Below are positions 61,322-64,000 of a DNA stretch of 64,000 nt, piece by piece (position 1 is the stretch's first letter; every line of letters starts with the position of its first letter). This DNA is from an uncultured Bacteroidales bacterium (GTDB lineage Bacteria > Bacteroidota > Bacteroidia > Bacteroidales > Bacteroidaceae), in NCBI GenBank assembly GCA_949297215.1, contig CASFRV010000008.1, forward strand, positions 4,816-68,815, written 5' to 3'. The notes beneath the pieces are model-generated. The model saw only the letters and a list, made by a program, of their open reading frames with translations, made no database searches and was not told the DNA's origin. Both the position numbers and the translations under genes were made by a program.

Positions 61322-61678
61322 ATGAAAAAGATGCTGAGAGGAGTCATCGCATGTTTGCCCGCTATCGTGCTGGCTTGTCAGGAAAAGGCCGACCCGGTCG
61401 GCACGTGGCTGCAACCCGTTCCGGGCCTGTCCGACATGGAGCAGGGCTTTACGCTGTCGGCCGACGGCAAAGCTTCGTCCGTGGGGATGGCCACGCTCCA
61501 ATATGAAACGTGGCGGCAGGAGGACGGCCGGCTCATCCTGACGGGGCGGAGCATCGGCAACGGGCAGACCATAGCCTTTACCGACACGTTCCGCATCGAG
61601 CGCCTCACGCCCGACAGCCTCGTGCTGACGAAAGGCACGCAGCCCTTTGCCTACGGACGCGCAGTGGCCGCCGAATGA
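61322..61678 (+). CDS. Lipocalin-like lipoprotein
   Basis: A 118-residue lipoprotein with lipobox VLAC (Cys19). The mature part has lipocalin-like strands: VGTWLQPVPGLSDMEQGFTL, YETWRQEDGRLILTGRS, FTDTFRIERLTPDSLVLTK. It fits the small Bacteroidales lipocalin family (sometimes Lipocalin_5/META-like) that binds small hydrophobic ligands, or acts in stress responses. It is short and monocistronic, followed by a terminator at 61728-61768. No clear promoter with both boxes was seen. Confidence 0.75.
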   Translation: MKKMLRGVIACLPAIVLACQEKADPVGTWLQPVPGLSDMEQGFTLSADGKASSVGMATLQYETWRQEDGRLILTGRSIGNGQTIAFTDTFRIERLTPDSLVLTKGTQPFAYGRAVAAE

Positions 61679-61727
61679 GCGTGCGCCGCGGCCGGAGGGG
61701 CCGCGATGTGCCTTTTTTCCAGAAGAT

Positions 61728-61768
61728 ACGGGCGTTTCTTTCCAAAATGTAAGAGAAACGCCCGTTTT
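61728..61768 (+). terminator. Terminator of the lipocalin-like gene
   Basis: Perfect 12-bp stem ACGGGCGTTTCT / AGAAACGCCCGT (61728-61739, 61754-61765) then TTTCTTT. Confidence 0.85.
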
Positions 61769-61784
61769 CTTTACAGAAAAGCGT

Positions 61785-61792
61785 TATATTTG
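61785..61792 (+). promoter_or_regulatory. -7 element of the histidine operon
   Basis: TATATTTG about 118 bp before hisG. The leader has a hairpin (GCCGGGC / GCCCGGC, about 61853-61872) but no His-rich leader peptide, so classical attenuation is not supported. Confidence 0.6.
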
Positions 61793-61909
61793 CTTCGCAT
61801 TACGGCCCTGTGGCACGCACATCCGGCGGCGTGAAGGCTCCGGGCGCTGCGTGCCGGGCGGCGTCGCCCGGCCACACCATATTATATATAAGAACTAAAG
61901 CTGAACGAC

Positions 61910-62761
61910 ATGATACGATTAGCCATTCAGGCCAAAGGCCGCCTGAACGAAGAAACGACAGCCCTGCTCGCCGACGCGGGCATAGCCGTGACGGCCGGCA
62001 AGCGCAAGCTTGTGGCGCGCGCCGGGGGCTTCCCGATGGAAGTGCTCTACCTGCGCGACGACGACATCCCGCAAGCCGTGGCCATGGGCGTGGCCGACGC
62101 CGGCATCGTGGGATGGAACGAAGTGGCCGAGCGGGGCTACGACGTGGAGCGCGCCATGAACCTCGGTTTCGGGGCCTGCCGCCTCTCGCTGGCCGTGCCG
62201 CGCGACTGCGGGTATACGGGCGACGAATGGTGGCAGGGCCGCCGCGTGGCCACGTCGTACCCCAACGTGCTGGGGCGCTACTTCGGCGAGCGCGGCATCG
62301 ACGTGGAAATCCACGAGATAGCCGGCTCGGTCGAGATAGCTCCCGCCGTGGGCATGGCAGATGCCATCTGCGACATCGTCTCTTCGGGCGGCACGCTCGT
62401 GCAGAACGGCCTGCGCGAGGTGGCCACCGTCCTGCAATCGGAGGCCGTGCTCATCGTCACGCCGGGCCTCGGCGAGGAGAAGCGGGCCGAGGTGGAAAAG
62501 CTCAAGTTCCGCTTCGGTTCCATCATCGAGAGCCGCGGGATGAAGTATGTCCTGATGAACCTCCCGCAGGAACGCCTGGACGAGGCCATAGCCCTGCTGC
62601 CCGGCATGCGCAGCCCCACCGTGCTGCCGCTGGCTGCACAGGGGTGGTGCTCGCTCCACGTGGTCATTGCCGAGGGAGAGCTTTGGGAAAAAATAGAACG
62701 TCTGAAACAGCTCGGGGCCGAGGGCATCCTCGTCCTGGCGCTGGAAAACATGATACGCTGA
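61910..62761 (+). CDS. hisG: ATP phosphoribosyltransferase HisG (long form)
   Basis: A 283-residue enzyme of the long HisG class: two periplasmic-binding-like catalytic lobes (about 1-205) and the C-terminal regulatory domain (about 210-283), so HisZ is not needed. Motifs: LAIQAKGRLNEET, GVADAGIVGWNEV, the phosphate loop DIVSSGGTLVQNGL, and SPTVLPLAAQGWCSLH in the regulatory domain. It joins ATP with PRPP, the first step of histidine synthesis, and is normally inhibited by histidine. Its stop overlaps the hisD start (TGATG). Confidence 0.97.
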   Translation: MIRLAIQAKGRLNEETTALLADAGIAVTAGKRKLVARAGGFPMEVLYLRDDDIPQAVAMGVADAGIVGWNEVAERGYDVERAMNLGFGACRLSLAVPRDCGYTGDEWWQGRRVATSYPNVLGRYFGERGIDVEIHEIAGSVEIAPAVGMADAICDIVSSGGTLVQNGLREVATVLQSEAVLIVTPGLGEEKRAEVEKLKFRFGSIIESRGMKYVLMNLPQERLDEAIALLPGMRSPTVLPLAAQGWCSLHVVIAEGELWEKIERLKQLGAEGILVLALENMIR

Positions 62762-64000
62762 TGGAACTGATCATCAATCCGCCGCGCGGAGAGTGGGCGG
62801 CGCTCGTGGAGCGCAACACGCCCGACGACGCAGCCATCGAGAGCCGCGTGGCCGCCATCGTGGAGCGCGTGCGCCGCGAGGGCGACACAGGGCTGCGCGC
62901 CTTGGCCCGCGAGATAGACGGAGCCGAGGTTGAGGCTCTCGCCCTGTCGCCCGAAGAAATAGAGGCCGCCTGCCGCGCCGTGCCCGAGGCCACACGCGAG
63001 GCCGTGCGCGTGGCGGCGCAAAACATCACCGCCTTTCACGAGGCACAGCGCAGCCGACCCGTCAAGGTGGAAACGTGCCCCGGCGTGCGCTGCGTGCAGC
63101 GGGCCGTGCCCATCAGCCGCGTGGGCCTTTACGTCCCCGGCGGGCGGGCACCGCTCTTCTCCACGGTGCTCATGCTGGCCCTGCCGGCCCGCATCGCGGG
63201 CTGCGCCGAGGTGGTGCTCTGCACGCCCGAGGGCCGCTCGGGGCAGATAGCTCCCGAAATTGTCTACGCCGCCCGCACGTGTGGCGTGGCGAGGATATTC
63301 CGCGTGGGCGGCGCCCAGGCCGTGGCGGCCATGGCCTACGGGACGGAGAGCGTGCCGCGCGTCGACAAGATCTTCGGCCCCGGCAACCGCTACGTCACCA
63401 AAGCCAAGCAGCTCGTGAGCCGCCACGTGGCCATCGACATGCCCGCCGGCCCGTCCGAGGTGCTCGTCATGGCCGATGCCACGGCGCGCCCGTCGTTCGT
63501 TGCCGCCGACCTGCTCTCGCAGGCCGAGCACGGGCCCGACAGCCAGGCCATGCTCGTTTGCGACGACGAGGCGCTGGCCCGCGCCGTGGCGGCCGAGGTG
63601 GAGCGCCAGGCCGCCTGCCTGCCCCGCCGCGAGTCGGTGGCGGGCTCCCTTGCGCACAGCCGCATCGTCGTGCTCGACGGACGCGGGGCGATGACAGATT
63701 TTGCCAACACCTACGCAGCCGAGCATCTCATCATAGCCATGGACGACCCATGGGCCGTGGCCGAGCGCATCACGGCCGCCGGCAGCGTCTTCGTGGGCCA
63801 CTACTCGCCCGAGAGCGCCGGCGACTATGCCTCGGGCACCAACCATACGCTGCCCACGGGCGGCTGGGCGCGCTCGCTGCCCGGGGTCAACCTCGACAGC
63901 TTCCAGCACAAAATCACCTATCAGGAGCTTACGCCCGCGGGCCTGCGCCGGCTGGCGCCCGCCATAGAGACCATGGCCCGCGCTGAGGGGCTCGACGCCC
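62761..64000 (+). CDS. hisD: Histidinol dehydrogenase HisD, cut at the window edge
   Basis: ATG at 62761 overlaps the hisG stop by one base (TGATG). 413 codons are present of an expected approximately 430. Motifs: VGLYVPGGRAPL, the NAD loop VGGAQAVAAMAYGT, FGPGNRYV, the zinc-site region QAEHGPDSQAML and later AEHLIIAM, and GTNHTLPTGGWAR near the end. It oxidises histidinol to histidine, the last steps of the pathway. The gene continues beyond 64000, where further his genes are likely. Confidence 0.96.
   Translation, partial: MELIINPPRGEWAALVERNTPDDAAIESRVAAIVERVRREGDTGLRALAREIDGAEVEALALSPEEIEAACRAVPEATREAVRVAAQNITAFHEAQRSRPVKVETCPGVRCVQRAVPISRVGLYVPGGRAPLFSTVLMLALPARIAGCAEVVLCTPEGRSGQIAPEIVYAARTCGVARIFRVGGAQAVAAMAYGTESVPRVDKIFGPGNRYVTKAKQLVSRHVAIDMPAGPSEVLVMADATARPSFVAADLLSQAEHGPDSQAMLVCDDEALARAVAAEVERQAACLPRRESVAGSLAHSRIVVLDGRGAMTDFANTYAAEHLIIAMDDPWAVAERITAAGSVFVGHYSPESAGDYASGTNHTLPTGGWARSLPGVNLDSFQHKITYQELTPAGLRRLAPAIETMARAEGLDA

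Noticed and set aside
61793-61909. Histidine operon attenuator
   Set aside because: A hairpin is present but no His-rich leader peptide precedes it, so classical attenuation is not supported.

Overview
The window is a chromosomal segment of a high-GC member of the Bacteroidales (Bacteroidota), most likely Prevotellaceae/Bacteroidaceae-like. The evidence is: many Bacteroidota-type promoters (TTG or TTTG, 19-20 bp, then TAnnTTTG); genes typical of the group (LptB/LptD, DUF4836, DUF6057, DUF6108, BACON lipoprotein, GH84, S46 peptidase, Ser-type sulfatase, type IX secretion tails); and strong G/C at third codon positions. The high GC produces many long antisense reading frames, which I left out. 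No phage, IS transposase, CRISPR array or rRNA was seen.

Left part (1-16 kb): an 85-bp tandem repeat, a LuxR-type regulator facing a DUF1349 lipoprotein, lptB with an S9 peptidase, ferritin, two near-identical tRNA-Lys genes, a TlpA thioredoxin / nucleoside transporter / small protein operon, then a group of two paralogous secreted proteins with an ECF sigma factor and a membrane protein overlapping it (probable anti-sigma), then mutS2. Middle (16-32 kb): MATE exporter, orphan FtsX-like permease and DUF4836 lipoprotein on the minus strand; a TonB-dependent receptor; two translationally coupled paralogous lipoproteins; a small membrane protein coupled to a beta-barrel protein; thiL; groES-groEL behind a sigma-54-type promoter; and a Ca2+-type P-ATPase.

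The 32.3-34.4 kb region is accessory. It holds a 5'-broken acetyltransferase and about 1.4 kb of intergenic repeats: one element that recurs at 9, 23.5 and 49.6 kb, and four hairpin triplets arranged as two inverted pairs. After it come a phosphohexomutase, a sulfatase, a TerB-like protein, tRNA-Arg, a 1019-residue secreted protein with a 58-residue companion, asnA, and a minus-strand envelope block (flippase, HD protein, LptD, BACON lipoprotein).

Right part (49-64 kb): another repeat-rich spacer with a duplicated gene end, then a minus-strand run GH84 - CotH kinase-like - DUF6057 - cytochrome-motif WD40/TolB-like protein, a DPP7-like S46 peptidase, a lipocalin-like lipoprotein and the start of a histidine operon (hisG-hisD, cut by the window edge). 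The window mixes housekeeping, envelope biogenesis and secreted glycan/peptide-degrading functions, as expected for a gut or oral commensal. The most unusual signals are the intergenic repeat systems, the sigma-54 chaperone promoter, and transcripts that seem to start at or just before the start codon.
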